This document shows positions 17,093-26,300 of a DNA stretch of 35,241 nucleotides, piece after piece. The first letter of the stretch is position 1. Every line of letters begins with the position of its first letter. Position numbers and translations under genes: made by a program. This DNA comes from Pseudomonadota bacterium (GTDB taxonomy: Bacteria; Pseudomonadota; Gammaproteobacteria; Xanthomonadales; Rhodanobacteraceae), in contig JAFEFS010000090.1 of assembly GCA_018240465.1 (NCBI GenBank), forward strand, positions 1-35,241, given 5' to 3'. A model generated the notes under the pieces. The model was not told the DNA's origin, did not search any database, and saw nothing but the letters and a program-made list of their open reading frames with translations.

Positions 17093-17560
17093 TCAGCGTT
17101 TGGGCTTGAGCAAGGTGCCGGTGCAGTTCTTCGCCCCGCAACGGCAGGCCCAGATCGCCTTGAGGCGCGCGGTATGGCGCTCCTCGAGCTTGATGCCGTA
17201 ATCATAGGTCAGCTCCTCGCCGGCCTTGATCGCGCGCCGGGTCTCGATGACGACCTTGTCGCGACGCTTGTCGCCGCCATCGTCCTCTACCATCCACGCC
17301 TCGCAGTTCGGCGCACAGCTGTGGTTGAGCCAGCGCGCGTCGTTGCCGCCATCGCCGCCGTCGATCAGGTACTTCTCGTTGAGCGTGAACAGGAAGGTGT
17401 GGCCCGAATCGCTGTCGTTCGCGTACGTCTTGTTCGCCTGCGCGTGGGTCAGCAGGCGTCCCTTGTACTCGATGACGCGCACGCCCTTGGCGAGGTCCTG
17501 CGCGGCGAACACGCCGTTGCCGTGGATCGGGGAAGAACGGCGGACAAAACGTTTGGCCAT
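17093..17560 (-). CDS. SET-domain protein-lysine methyltransferase with post-SET zinc motif
   Basis: Compact SET protein of 155 residues, expected to transfer methyl from S-adenosylmethionine to a lysine side chain. SET landmarks are complete: IHGNGVFAAQDLAKG at 12-26, NHSC at 79-82, and ELTYDYG near 117-122 with the catalytic tyrosine. It ends with a post-SET motif, C139-x-C141-x4-C146. These three cysteines plus C82 of NHSC would bind one zinc ion, as in eukaryotic SET enzymes (family knowledge). The ATG at 17560 begins where similarity begins; the open frame upstream is not needed. It diverges from the RNase T2 gene (153 bases). Bacterial SET proteins of this size are known in proteobacteria, but their substrates mostly are not. 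Confidence 0.9.
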   Translation of the reverse strand: MAKRFVRRSSPIHGNGVFAAQDLAKGVRVIEYKGRLLTHAQANKTYANDSDSGHTFLFTLNEKYLIDGGDGGNDARWLNHSCAPNCEAWMVEDDGGDKRRDKVVIETRRAIKAGEELTYDYGIKLEERHTARLKAIWACRCGAKNCTGTLLKPKR

Positions 17561-17713
17561 GCGACGACTCGATGTTCGCGAAAAAGGGAAGCGCGAATGA
17601 TAGCGCGATCGCTGCATTCGCGCGCCGGTTCGCGCCGGCGAATTGCCGCTGCGCGGCCCTGCGCTTATCATCTGCTGCGTCACTCCAACAGGCGCGTCCG
17701 CGCAAGGAACACC

Positions 17714-18403
17714 ATGCTGCCCAAGTCCCGGCTCACCTCGTTCTGCATCGTCGCGATCGGACTGCTGCTCGCATTCGCCGCCGCGACCGGAGCGGACGCT
17801 CGCGGCAAGGGCAAGCACGCCAACTCCGGCGAGGGTCGGCCCGGTCGTTTCGACTACTACGTCGTCTCGCTGTCGTGGTCACCGAGCTATTGCGCGGTAC
17901 ATCCCGGCGAGACACAGCAATGCGGCAAGGGCTACGGCTTCGTCCTGCACGGCCTGTGGCCGCAGTACCGCAGCGGCGGCTGGCCGCAGAACTGCTCGAC
18001 CAGCCGCGAACCCGATGAAGCCACGGTCACGCAGATGCTGCCGATCATGCCGAGCCGGCACCTGGTCGAGCACGAATGGCAGACCCACGGCGCTTGTTCC
18101 GGCCTGGACCCGAAGGGTTATTTCGCCTTGGCCGAAGACGCGTTCTCGCGCGTGACGATCCCGCAGGCGCTGAAGACGCCGGCCACGTCACCATCGCTGA
18201 GCGCCGACGATGTGGCCAAGGCCTTCATCGACGTCAATCCCGGCCTGGAAGACAACATGATCAGCGTCCAGTGCAAGGACGGCGGCACGCTCGAGGAAGT
18301 GCGCATCTGCGTGGACAAGGACAATCTTTCGGTGAAGTCCTGCGGCGGGCGCGTGCGCAATTCCTGTCGTGCGGGGAAGTTGACGATACCGGCGGTACGC
18401 TGA
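17714..18403 (+). CDS. Secreted ribonuclease T2 family protein
   Basis: Endoribonuclease of the RNase T2/RNase I family, 229 residues. It cleaves single-stranded RNA via a 2',3'-cyclic intermediate in the periplasm or outside the cell. A signal peptide is visible (MLPKSRLTSF followed by a hydrophobic stretch to about residue 28). The two catalytic motifs are CAS1 HGLWPQY (H79) and CAS2 EWQTHGAC (E121, H125). Eight or more cysteines after the signal allow disulfides, as usual in the family. ATG 17714 has AAGGA about 6 bases upstream. It is monocistronic, divergent from the SET gene. A hairpin pair follows the gene. It probably scavenges phosphate or nucleotides from RNA (inference). Confidence 0.94.
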   Translation: MLPKSRLTSFCIVAIGLLLAFAAATGADARGKGKHANSGEGRPGRFDYYVVSLSWSPSYCAVHPGETQQCGKGYGFVLHGLWPQYRSGGWPQNCSTSREPDEATVTQMLPIMPSRHLVEHEWQTHGACSGLDPKGYFALAEDAFSRVTIPQALKTPATSPSLSADDVAKAFIDVNPGLEDNMISVQCKDGGTLEEVRICVDKDNLSVKSCGGRVRNSCRAGKLTIPAVR

Positions 18404-18420
18404 CGTCGTTTTGCTCGTCA

Positions 18421-18476
18421 TTCCGGCAGGGACTGCCGGAATCCGACATATTCGCACATGCCGGCAAAGCCGGCAT
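18421..18476. repeat. Two REP-like hairpins after the RNase T2 gene
   Basis: TTCCGGCAG-GGA-CTGCCGGAA (18421-18441, perfect 9-base arms) and ATGCCGGC-AAA-GCCGGCAT (18458-18476, perfect 8-base arms). The first is preceded by CGTCA, giving the CGTCATTCC start also seen at 20519-20547. They may end transcription of the RNase gene or act as REP sequences. Confidence 0.55.
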
Positions 18477-18545
18477 TCCATTTATCTTTTTTTATCTCTC
18501 TGACCGCATCCATTCGCCTTTCCGCTCGTATCCCGCGCGCGGGTC

Positions 18546-18598
18546 ACTTTCTCGTCAGCAGCGACGAGAAAGTAACCACTGCGCCGCAGGAGCGGCGC
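18546..18598. repeat. Hairpin element of the dispersed Xanthomonadales intergenic type
   Basis: ACTTTCTCGTC (18546-18556) and GACGAGAAAGT (18563-18573) form a perfect 11-base stem with a six-base loop. A second perfect stem, GCGCCGC/GCGGCGC (18581-18598), follows at once. The 'ACTTTCT...AGAAAGTAAC' head is what I recall from multi-copy intergenic repeats of Xanthomonas, Lysobacter and relatives. Copy number here cannot be checked from one window. Confidence 0.5.
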
Positions 18599-18859
18599 GA
18601 ACGGCGGAGCCGGCCGCGAAGCGGCGAAGGGCAGGATGCCCGGAGTCAAGAAACGCCGCCCCGGATGCCGCGCCCTCCGCGCTTCGCGCTCCGGGTGCGC
18701 AAGGTCATGCCGGGGTTCGTTGACTGAACTTCCCTGTCCAGGCAACGAACTCGCGCGCAGCGTGCGCGCGATCCTGCGGACATTTCACGGCATGCCCTCG
18801 CCGCGGCAAACGGGGCCCCGAAGATCGAAAGCCGGATCAAAAGCGAGGTTGCGTGAGCC

Positions 18860-20497
18860 TCAGGCCCCAATGGTCTTGTCAACCACCGCCTGCGCCTCGG
18901 CGAGCAGGCGTTTCAGATGCGCCTCGTCGATGAAGCTTTCGGCGTAGATCTTGTAGATGTCTTCGGTGCCCGAGGGGCGTGCGGCGAACCAGCCGTTCGC
19001 TGCGATCACCTTGATGCCGCCGATGCGGCCGCCATTGCCGGGGGCACGGTCGAGCACGTGTTCGACCTTCTCGCCGGCCAGTTCGCTGATCTCGATTTTG
19101 TCGGGCGTGAGCTGGGCGAGCTTCTTCTTCTGCGCCGCGTTGGCGCGCGCGTCGACGCGGTTCGACAGCGGCTCACCGTATTTCTGCGTCAGATCGCGGT
19201 AACACTCGCCGGGGTCGCGCCCGCTGCGCGCGGTGATCTCGGCGGAAAGCAGCGCCGCGGCGATGCCGTCCTTGTCGGTGGTCCACACGCTGCCGTCGAT
19301 GCGGCTGAAGGTGGCGCCGGCGCTTTCCTCGCCGCCGAAGCCGAGCGAGCCGTCGAGCAGCCCGGCGACGAACCACTTCAGGCCGACCGGGGTTTCGTAG
19401 AGGCGACGGCCGAGGCCGTTGGCGACGCGGTCGATCATTGCGCTCGACACGACCGTCTTGCCGACACCCGCGTCGGCGCGCCAGCGCGGGCGATGACGAA
19501 ACAGGTAGTCGATCATCACGCTGAGGTAATGGTTGGATGGCATCAACCCCGAGCTGCGCGCGACGATGCCGTGGCGGTCGTGGTCGGTGTCGCAGGCGAA
19601 GGCGACGTCGTACTTGTCCCTGAGGCGGATCAGGTGCTGCATCGCGAACTTCGACGACGGATCCATGCGGATGCGGCCGTCCCAATCCAGGGTCATGAAG
19701 CGGAAGGTCGGATCGACCGTTTCGTTGACGATGTCGAGATCGAAGCGGTAGGTGTCCGCGATGCGCCGCCAGTAGTGCACGCCGGCGCCGCCGAGCGGAT
19801 CGACGCCGAGCTTCAAGCCGGCGCCGCGGATCGCGTCGAAATCGATCGCGTTGCCGAGGTCGGCGACGTAGGCGCCGAGAAAATCGTGCGCGTGCGTGGT
19901 CGCCGCGGCGCGCGCGCGCGCGTACGGCATGCGTTTCCCTTCGGCGAGACCACCCTCGATGAGGCGGTTCGCCTCCTTTTCGATCCAGCCGGTCACCTCG
20001 GTGTCGGCCGGGCCGCCGTTCGGCGGGTTGTACTTGAATCCCCCGTCCTCGGGCGGATTGTGCGAGGGAGTGACCACGATGCCGTCGGCGAGCCCGCGCG
20101 TGCGGCCGCGATTGTGGACGAGGATCGCGTGCGACACGGCCGGCGTCGGCGTGTATTCGCCGCCCGCCGAGATCATCGTCTCGACGCCGTTCGCGGCGAG
20201 CACCTCGAGCGCGCTCGCAAACGCCGGTTCGGACAGCGCATGCGTGTCGATGCCGAGGAACAGCGGGCCATCGATGCCCCTGGCTTTGCGATACGTGCAT
20301 ACGGCTTGGGTGACGGCGAGGATATGCGTCTCGTTGAAGCTCGCGCGCAGCGAGGAGCCACGATGCCCGGAGGTGCCGAAGGCGACGCGCTGGGTCGGCT
20401 CGGCCGGATCCGGGGTCAGCCCGAAATAGGCGGTAACGAGGCGCGGAATGTTTTCGAGCAGGGATACCGGCGGAAGTTGGCCTGGAACGGCGGTCAT
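18860..20497 (-). CDS. pgm: Phosphoglucomutase (alpha-D-glucose phosphate-specific)
   Basis: Interconverts glucose 1-phosphate and glucose 6-phosphate; cytoplasmic, linking glycolysis to glycogen and cell-envelope sugar synthesis. It has 545 residues, the length of the E. coli Pgm type. Features are GTSGHRG near 41-47, the phosphoserine loop TPSHNP (S145) followed by [11 protein letters not shown], and the metal-binding DTDHDRHG (303-310). Also present are GGEESAG for sugar recognition and the C-terminal phosphate-binding [16 protein letters not shown]. The start at 20497 has AAGGA about 10 bases upstream; an in-frame extension to 20551 would run through a REP hairpin and is rejected. It follows tal on the same strand after 57 bases, so the two are probably co-transcribed. 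Confidence 0.96.
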   Translation of the reverse strand: MTAVPGQLPPVSLLENIPRLVTAYFGLTPDPAEPTQRVAFGTSGHRGSSLRASFNETHILAVTQAVCTYRKARGIDGPLFLGIDTHALSEPAFASALEVLAANGVETMISAGGEYTPTPAVSHAILVHNRGRTRGLADGIVVTPSHNPPEDGGFKYNPPNGGPADTEVTGWIEKEANRLIEGGLAEGKRMPYARARAAATTHAHDFLGAYVADLGNAIDFDAIRGAGLKLGVDPLGGAGVHYWRRIADTYRFDLDIVNETVDPTFRFMTLDWDGRIRMDPSSKFAMQHLIRLRDKYDVAFACDTDHDRHGIVARSSGLMPSNHYLSVMIDYLFRHRPRWRADAGVGKTVVSSAMIDRVANGLGRRLYETPVGLKWFVAGLLDGSLGFGGEESAGATFSRIDGSVWTTDKDGIAAALLSAEITARSGRDPGECYRDLTQKYGEPLSNRVDARANAAQKKKLAQLTPDKIEISELAGEKVEHVLDRAPGNGGRIGGIKVIAANGWFAARPSGTEDIYKIYAESFIDEAHLKRLLAEAQAVVDKTIGA

Positions 20498-20518
20498 TTG
20501 GGCTTCGTCCTTCAATTC

Positions 20519-20547
20519 CGTCATTCCAGCGAAAGCCGGAATGACCG
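20519..20547. repeat. REP-like hairpin between tal and pgm
   Basis: GTCATTCC (20520-20527) pairs with GGAATGAC (20538-20545), with an inner GC pair and GAAA loop. This is the CGTCATTCC-GCGAAAGC-GGAATGACG class widespread in proteobacterial genomes. It sits between two codirectional genes and could lower or stabilise expression across the tal-pgm junction. Confidence 0.65.
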
Positions 20548-20554
20548 GCAAAAG

Positions 20555-21634
20555 TTAGGCGGCAGCGAGCGCCGCGCTCTTCGTCGCGATGCGCCGCATC
20601 AGTTCGTTCCAGGAATCGACGAAGGCCTTGGCGCCGTCGACCTGCAGCTTCGTGGCGAGGGCATCGACGTCGACTCCGGCGCGCGCGTATTGGGCGAGCA
20701 GCGCTTCGGCGTCGCCGCCATCCGCGGCCATCGCCGCGCCGACCTTGCCGTCCTTCGCGAACGCGAGCAGGGTTTTCTCCGGCATCGTGTCGACCGTACC
20801 TGGCGCAGCGAGTGCCTCGACGTAGAAGTTCGCCGAGAGTTTCGGATCCTTGGTGCCCGTGCTGGCCCAGAGCAGGCGCTGCGCATGCGCGCCTTGCGCC
20901 GCGAGTTTCTTCCAGCGATCCGAGGCAAGCAGATCGAGATAGGCGCGGTAGGTAAGCGCGCTTGTCGCAGTGCCGAGCCGGTTGTGCAGTTCGGCCGGCA
21001 CCTCGGCGCCGAGCGCGCGGTCCCAGCGGCTGACGAACACCGAGGCCACCGATTCGACGACCGCATCGAGGCCTGCGGCGAGGCGCCGCTCGATGCCGCG
21101 CAGGTAGGCTTCGGCCGCGGCGAGATACTGCTCACGCGAGAACAGCAGGGTGACGTTGACCGGCACACCTTTGAGGATCGCTTCCTCGATCGCCGGAATG
21201 CCTTCGGGCGTGCCCGGAATCTTGACGAACAGGTTGCGTCGCTGCGCGGCCGCGAAAATATCCTTCGCGGCCGCGATCGTGCCGGCGGTGTCGGCAGCGA
21301 GCAGCGGCGAGACTTCCATCGATACCCAGCCGTCGACGCCGCCGGTCTTCGCGTGAATCGGTGCGAACAGGTCGGCCGCGCGACGCAGGTCTTCCAGCGC
21401 GATGTCGATGAACAGTGCCTCGCCGGCCTTGCCGGCCTTCGCCTTCGCACGAATCGCGGCGTCATAGTAGCCGCTGCCGATCGCCTCGTTGAAGATCGTC
21501 GGATTCGAGGTCAGACCGGTCACCGACAGCTCGGCGATGTGGCGCTGCAAGGTGCCGTTGTCGAGGATCTCGCGCGTGATGTTGTCGAGCCAGAGGCTCT
21601 GGCCGAGATCGTGGAGTTGTTGTGTCGCTTTCAT
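20555..21634 (-). CDS. tal: Transaldolase
   Basis: Pentose phosphate pathway enzyme moving a dihydroxyacetone unit from sedoheptulose 7-phosphate to glyceraldehyde 3-phosphate; cytoplasmic TIM barrel. It has 359 residues, the longer form (TIGR00876 type, as in mycobacteria and cyanobacteria) rather than the 317-residue E. coli TalB. Signatures are GLTSNPTIFNEAI at 40-52, WVSMEVSP, and the Schiff-base lysine K138 in LFVKIPGT. Also seen are VNVTLLFSREQY and LLWASTGTKDP. The ATG at 21634 begins MKATQQLHDLGQSLWLDNI, the standard N-terminus. It lies upstream of pgm in the same orientation. Together they handle sugar phosphates. Confidence 0.96.
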   Translation of the reverse strand: MKATQQLHDLGQSLWLDNITREILDNGTLQRHIAELSVTGLTSNPTIFNEAIGSGYYDAAIRAKAKAGKAGEALFIDIALEDLRRAADLFAPIHAKTGGVDGWVSMEVSPLLAADTAGTIAAAKDIFAAAQRRNLFVKIPGTPEGIPAIEEAILKGVPVNVTLLFSREQYLAAAEAYLRGIERRLAAGLDAVVESVASVFVSRWDRALGAEVPAELHNRLGTATSALTYRAYLDLLASDRWKKLAAQGAHAQRLLWASTGTKDPKLSANFYVEALAAPGTVDTMPEKTLLAFAKDGKVGAAMAADGGDAEALLAQYARAGVDVDALATKLQVDGAKAFVDSWNELMRRIATKSAALAAA

Positions 21635-21665
21635 CCGGTGTCTCGCACTTCTATGCAGAAATTTT

Positions 21666-21766
21666 AACGCAGATAACAGCCGATCAAGACGGATCAGAGC
21701 GGATGGATCACGACGAGAAACATCTTCATCCGCTTATATCCATCTGGATCCGCTCTGATCTGCGTT
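21666..21766. repeat. Long imperfect palindrome built from 10-base units (element 2)
   Basis: The left arm, 21666-21704, starts AACGCAGATAACAG and continues in 10-base steps. The right arm, 21727-21766, is its imperfect reverse complement, ending CTGATCTGCGTT. The two arms of about 40 bases enclose 22 bases. It lies just past the end of ppnN, upstream of tal. The arms clearly resemble element 1 at 15198-15290. Confidence 0.7.
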
Positions 21767-21776
21767 GAACACTATT

Positions 21777-23147
21777 TCAAGTCTTCACGCGATAGCACGG
21801 CACGTAGGCCGTGCCCGGCAGCTTCATGCGCTGCTGCTCGACGAAACTCGTGAGCATCTTGTCGAGCGCGCGCATGATCTCGGGATCGCCGTCGATCACG
21901 AACGGGCCGTGCTCGGCGATCGCGCGCGTGCCCTCCTCCTTGACGTTGCCGGCGACGATACCGGAGAACGCGCGACGCAGATCGGCCGCAAGCAGGTGCT
22001 TGGGCTGCTCGCGATGCAGGTTGAGCGCGGCCATGTCCGCATGGGTCGGCCGGAACGGCTGCTGGAACGGCAGCTCGATGTGCAGACCCCAGTTGAAGAA
22101 GAATGCATCCTGGCTCTCGATGCGGTATTCGCGCACCTTGTCGATGCCGCGCGCGATCTGCTTGGCGGTTTCCAGCGGATTGTCGATGACGATGCGGTAC
22201 CGTTGCGCGACGTCGTCGCCGAGCGCGAGACGCAGGAACGCATCGATCTGCTCGAAATACGCGGCCGACTCCCTGGGCCCGGCGAACACGAGCGGGAACG
22301 GCAGGTTCGCGTTCTGCGGATGCAGGAGAATGCCGAGCAGATAGAGGATTTCCTCGGCCGTGCCGACGCCGCCCGGAAACACGATGATGCCGTGGCCGAG
22401 GCGCACGAACGCCTCGAGGCGCTTCTCGATGTCCGGCATGATCACCAGTTCATTGACGATCGGGTTCGGCGATTCCGAGGCGATGATGCCCGGCTCGGTG
22501 ATGCCGATGTAGCGCTTGCGGCGCAGACGCTGCTTGTCGTGCGCGATCGTCGCACCCTTCATCGGCCCCTTCATCGCGCCCGGGCCGCAGCCGGTGCAGA
22601 TGTCGAGTCCGCGCAGGCCGAGGTCGTAGCCGACCATCTTCGTGTACTTGTACTCGGTGCGGTTGATCGAATGGCCGCCCCAGCAGACGACGAGATTCGG
22701 ATCGGTGTTCGAGCGCAGCACGCGCGCGTTGCGCAGGATCTCGAACACGGCGTGGGTGATGCCATACGAGTCGCCGAGACGGAAGCGCCCCGCATCCATC
22801 TGCGTCGCGACGTAGGCGATGTCGCGCACGACCGCGAACAGCAGCTCGTTGATGCCACGGATGATCCTGCCTTCGACGAAGGCGCGCGCCGGCGCGTTCT
22901 TGAGTTCGAGCTTGACGCCGCGATCCTGTTGCAGCACCTGGATGTCGAAGTCGGGATAGCGCTCGAAGATGCTGCGCGGGTCGTCGCCGATCTGCTCCCC
23001 CGACACGAGCACCGCCAGCGCGCAACGCTGCAGCAGGGTATGCAGCCCCCCCTGGCTGGCGTCGCGCAGGCGCGTGACCTCGTCGCGCGAAAGTACGTCC
23101 ATGCCCGCGACCGGGGAAATGCGCGCGTTTACCGTGAGCTGTGCCAT
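21777..23147 (-). CDS. ppnN: Pyrimidine/purine nucleotide 5'-monophosphate nucleosidase (YgdH)
   Basis: Hydrolyses the N-glycosidic bond of nucleoside monophosphates to free base and ribose 5-phosphate. In E. coli it is stimulated by (p)ppGpp (family knowledge). It has 456 residues, matching YgdH. The central LOG-family domain carries CTGCGPGAMKGPM (about 184-196) and the signature PGGVGTAEEILYLLG (258-272). The N- and C-terminal extensions typical of PpnN rather than short LOG proteins are present (RISPVAGMDVLSRDEV and LPGTAYVPCYRV). The ATG at 23147 has AGGA about 9 bases upstream. It is preceded by its own 188-base intergenic space, so it is probably the first gene of a ppnN-tal-pgm unit, with a palindrome after it. 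Confidence 0.95.
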   Translation of the reverse strand: MAQLTVNARISPVAGMDVLSRDEVTRLRDASQGGLHTLLQRCALAVLVSGEQIGDDPRSIFERYPDFDIQVLQQDRGVKLELKNAPARAFVEGRIIRGINELLFAVVRDIAYVATQMDAGRFRLGDSYGITHAVFEILRNARVLRSNTDPNLVVCWGGHSINRTEYKYTKMVGYDLGLRGLDICTGCGPGAMKGPMKGATIAHDKQRLRRKRYIGITEPGIIASESPNPIVNELVIMPDIEKRLEAFVRLGHGIIVFPGGVGTAEEILYLLGILLHPQNANLPFPLVFAGPRESAAYFEQIDAFLRLALGDDVAQRYRIVIDNPLETAKQIARGIDKVREYRIESQDAFFFNWGLHIELPFQQPFRPTHADMAALNLHREQPKHLLAADLRRAFSGIVAGNVKEEGTRAIAEHGPFVIDGDPEIMRALDKMLTSFVEQQRMKLPGTAYVPCYRVKT

Positions 23148-23271
23148 CGTGTTTTTTCCTAGAACTGAACTTTACGCCCGCGCGACCGGCGAGGCGATCG
23201 AACCGTCGCGAAACGGCGGAGCGACTTCGTAGTATCTGGGCGTGCGCGGCGACGCGCAAGTTTCGCCAATG

Positions 23272-23302
23272 AAAAAGGCCGGCGCCCTTGCGGACGCCGG
23301 CC
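23272..23302 (-). terminator. Rho-independent terminator of the TonB-dependent receptor gene
   Basis: On the minus strand GGCCGGCG (23302-23295) and CGCCGGCC (23284-23277) form a perfect 8-base stem with a 10-base loop. TTTTT (23276-23272) follows directly. It begins 34 bases after the receptor stop. It is the clearest intrinsic terminator in the window. Confidence 0.88.
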
Positions 23303-23335
23303 TGCCTTCTCAACGTGTTCTGCGTACGCGGACGG

Positions 23336-26300
23336 TCAGAACGTGTACTTCGCCGTCATCATCACCGACCAGCGCTGGCTCGGGATCGACGTGCCGCCGC
23401 CACCGGTTTCGTTGACGAGCAGCGACTGCGGCTTGTAGTTGCCGTTGGCGTCCTTGTACTGCGCGCCGGTGATGTCGTAGATGTATTTGCCGGTCGCCGG
23501 ATCGATGCCGGAAACGTTCGCGAGTTGGCGGAACAGCGGGAATTGCGCGCGCTTCTCCACGCCCCACTTGCTGTTGAGCAGGTTGCCGAAGTTGAAGAAG
23601 TCGAAGCGTAGTTCACCCTTGTTGCCCTCGAAGATGCCGGGGATTTCCTGCTTGAACGACAGGTCGATCTGGTTGACCCAGGGCGAACGCACGGCGTTGC
23701 GGCCGGCGATCTGGCCCATGTGCTCGCTCAGATACGGATTGCCCTGCACGTAGCTCATGAACTGCTGGATCTGCGTGGCCGTCGTGCCCGCCTTCCAGGC
23801 CACGTCGGTCGCCGACTTCGGAATGTAGATCAGATCGCGCGAATAGCCGTCGCCGTTCATGTCGTTGCCGGCAATCCAGCTGTACGGCGCGCCCGAATGC
23901 AGATCGGCGAACATGCTGATCTGGGTCTTGTAGTCGCCGAAGAACTTGTGCTGCCAGGTCCCGCCGGCGATGAAGCGCTTGGGCACGTCGTAGTTCGACG
24001 TCGCGATGCTGTCCTGGTTCGGGTTGACCCACATGTTGGCCTGGATGTTCGAGTTGGCCACGCTCGACGCACCCGCGTTCGCGTCGGTCGAATGACCCAC
24101 ACGGAACGCCATCATCGCGCTCCAGTCGTCGGCCATCGGCTTGGTGAACGACCAGGTCAGCGAGGTGGACTGGCCGGCGTGCGAATTGGTCAGTTGGGTC
24201 ACCGTGCCGAATGCCGAGTTCGCATTGGCCCTGGACGTCGCGAACGTGCCGGAGATCGTCTTGTAGTACAGATTGCGACCGTCCGGGCCGACACCGGTCG
24301 GCGCACCGTAGTTGAGCATCTTGTACAGGATTTCGTCGTTGGTCTTGGTGTAGTTCAATTCCACCGAACTGATGATGCTCATCCACGGCAGTTCGCGATC
24401 GAAAGCGAGCGCGATCTGTGTGGTGCGCGGCATCTTGAAGTTCGGATCGATCGTATCGACCGCCATCTGCGCGCCGCTGGCGCCCGGAGCCGCGGGAGTC
24501 GTGCCGCCCGGAATCAACGGATTGGCCGCGCTGTAGGATGGCGCCTGCTTGACGTAGGGAATCTGGCCAGTCGGGCAGGTCGCTCCTGCCGCCTTGGTGA
24601 ACGAGGTGCCGTTCGCACTGCACAGCAGCGTACCGACCGGATTGCTGCTCAGATCGGTGATGCTGTAGGTGACCGCGGTGAGGCCGGAGTTGCCGAACGA
24701 GTTCGAGTACCACACCGTCGGCACATCGGAGACGAACACGCCGACGCCGCCGCGCAACTGCGTCTTGTATTCGCTGTCGAAATCGTAGTTGAACGACACG
24801 CGCGGCTGGAACATCGGTGCGGTGGTCGGCAGCGTGTTGTTGGCGTAGCCGAAGCCGCCCCGGGCCGCGGTACACAGCGTCGAGCCGTTCGAGTTCTTCG
24901 CGGTGAACGCCGTACCCGGTGCGGAGGCGAAACACGGGTTGTAGAGCGGGCTCGCCGGGAAACGCGGAGCGTCCAGACGCAGGCCGTAGGTCAGCGAGAG
25001 GCGATCGGTCGCCTGCCAGGTGTCCTGCAGGAACGCGCCGTACTGCTGCTTCTTGAAGTTCGCCTGCGAACCAGGGAGATCGAAGCCCGGCGCCGGCTGC
25101 TTGATCGAATAGGCTTCCCACGCGCCGTTGGCGAAATTGTCGATCGAACCGTTGCTTGGCGCCCAATACGTGTAGCTGCCGTAGTAGCCCTGCATGAAGG
25201 CGTTGTAGACCTTGTCCTGCGCGCCGTTGATGCCGGCCTTGACCGTATGCTCACCCAGATGCCAGGTACCGGCGAAGTATCCGGAAACCTGCTTGATGTC
25301 GAGCGCATTGACCTGGCTGGAAAATTCGGTGCCGAGAGTGACGTTCGGCGTGGAGGAAGTCGTCGAGTTGGATACCGCAACCGAGGGCTGGTAACCGCCG
25401 ACCAGCGGCCCGCGCGAGGTCACGATCTTGGTGAACTGCAAATTGGCCTCGGTCGAGAACACGTCGCTCCAGTCGCTGAACAACTGGCCGAGGTAGCTCT
25501 TGATGTTGCGGTTGTTGTAGTACCAGTTGCTGTTCGCGGTGACGCTGGTCGCGCTGCCGGTCGTCACCGGCTGGAATTCCTTGGTTTCGCTGTAGCGGAA
25601 CACTGCACGGTGCTGGTCGTTGATGTTCCAGTCCACTTTGGCGAGGTAGCGCTTGTTGGTCAGGTTGGCGAGCGAGCGATCACCCGGGTTGAGGCCCAGG
25701 CTCTGCGCCTTGCTGAGCACGCTGTTGTAGAACGCGCTGTTGATGCCCTGCACGGGCGAGGTGCCGGCACTGGTCGCATCGCTCGGCCCGGACGATGGGC
25801 CGTAGCCGATGCGCTTGCTTTGCTCGTAGCTCAGGAAGAAGAACAGCCTGTCCTTGACGATCGGACCGCCGACGTTGAAACCCGACGTCCACTCGCGCTT
25901 CCAACCCAGGTACGGGCTGTCCACGTCGCTGCCGACCGGGGCGATCTCGCCCATGAACCCGTCTTTGGCCGTGCGATAGCCGTAATAGACCTCGCCGTGA
26001 TACTCGTTGGTGCCGCTCTTGGACACCATGTTGACGTTGGCGCCGACGCAACCGCGCTGCGACACGTCGAAGTTCGAGGTCGAAACCTGCACCGAGTCGA
26101 TCGCGTTCATCGAAATCGGCGAGCCCGTGATCGTCGCCAGGCCGTTGCCGTTCAGGCCGAACGGATCGCCGGCGTTGACGTTGTCGACCGTGATGCAGTT
26201 GTAGCGGTAGTTCTTGCCGTTCGCGGAGACGTTGCCCGAGTCGCGGTCGGTGACCGAAACGCGCGGATCCATGCGCGCGATGTTCTGGAACGAACGGTCC

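Larger units (their letters stand above)
18404..18859. other. 456-base intergenic region rich in hairpins, no gene
   Basis: Lies between the convergent RNase T2 and pgm genes. It contains the REP-like hairpins at 18421-18476 and an 11-base-stem hairpin at 18546-18573. More GC hairpins follow: GCGCCGC/GCGGCGC at 18581-18598, CCGC-GAA-GCGG near 18617 and GCGCGC/GCGCGC near 18752-18768. The longest open frames here read like the spurious low-complexity peptides that such repeats generate. I see no protein-like sequence. Confidence 0.6.

Noticed and set aside
15470..17713. Long in-frame extension upstream of the RNase T2 start
   Set aside because: It passes antisense through the sugar transporter and SET genes; the real start at 17714 has a ribosome site and a signal peptide.
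18482..18745. Short minus-strand open frame in the hairpin-rich intergenic block
   Set aside because: The peptide is what inverted repeats of this type usually spell (Arg/Pro/Ala-rich); no start signal or coding pattern is visible.
18917..21667. Plus-strand open frame of over 900 codons across pgm and tal
   Set aside because: It runs antisense through two well-recognised enzymes and an intergenic REP, and has no protein family signature.
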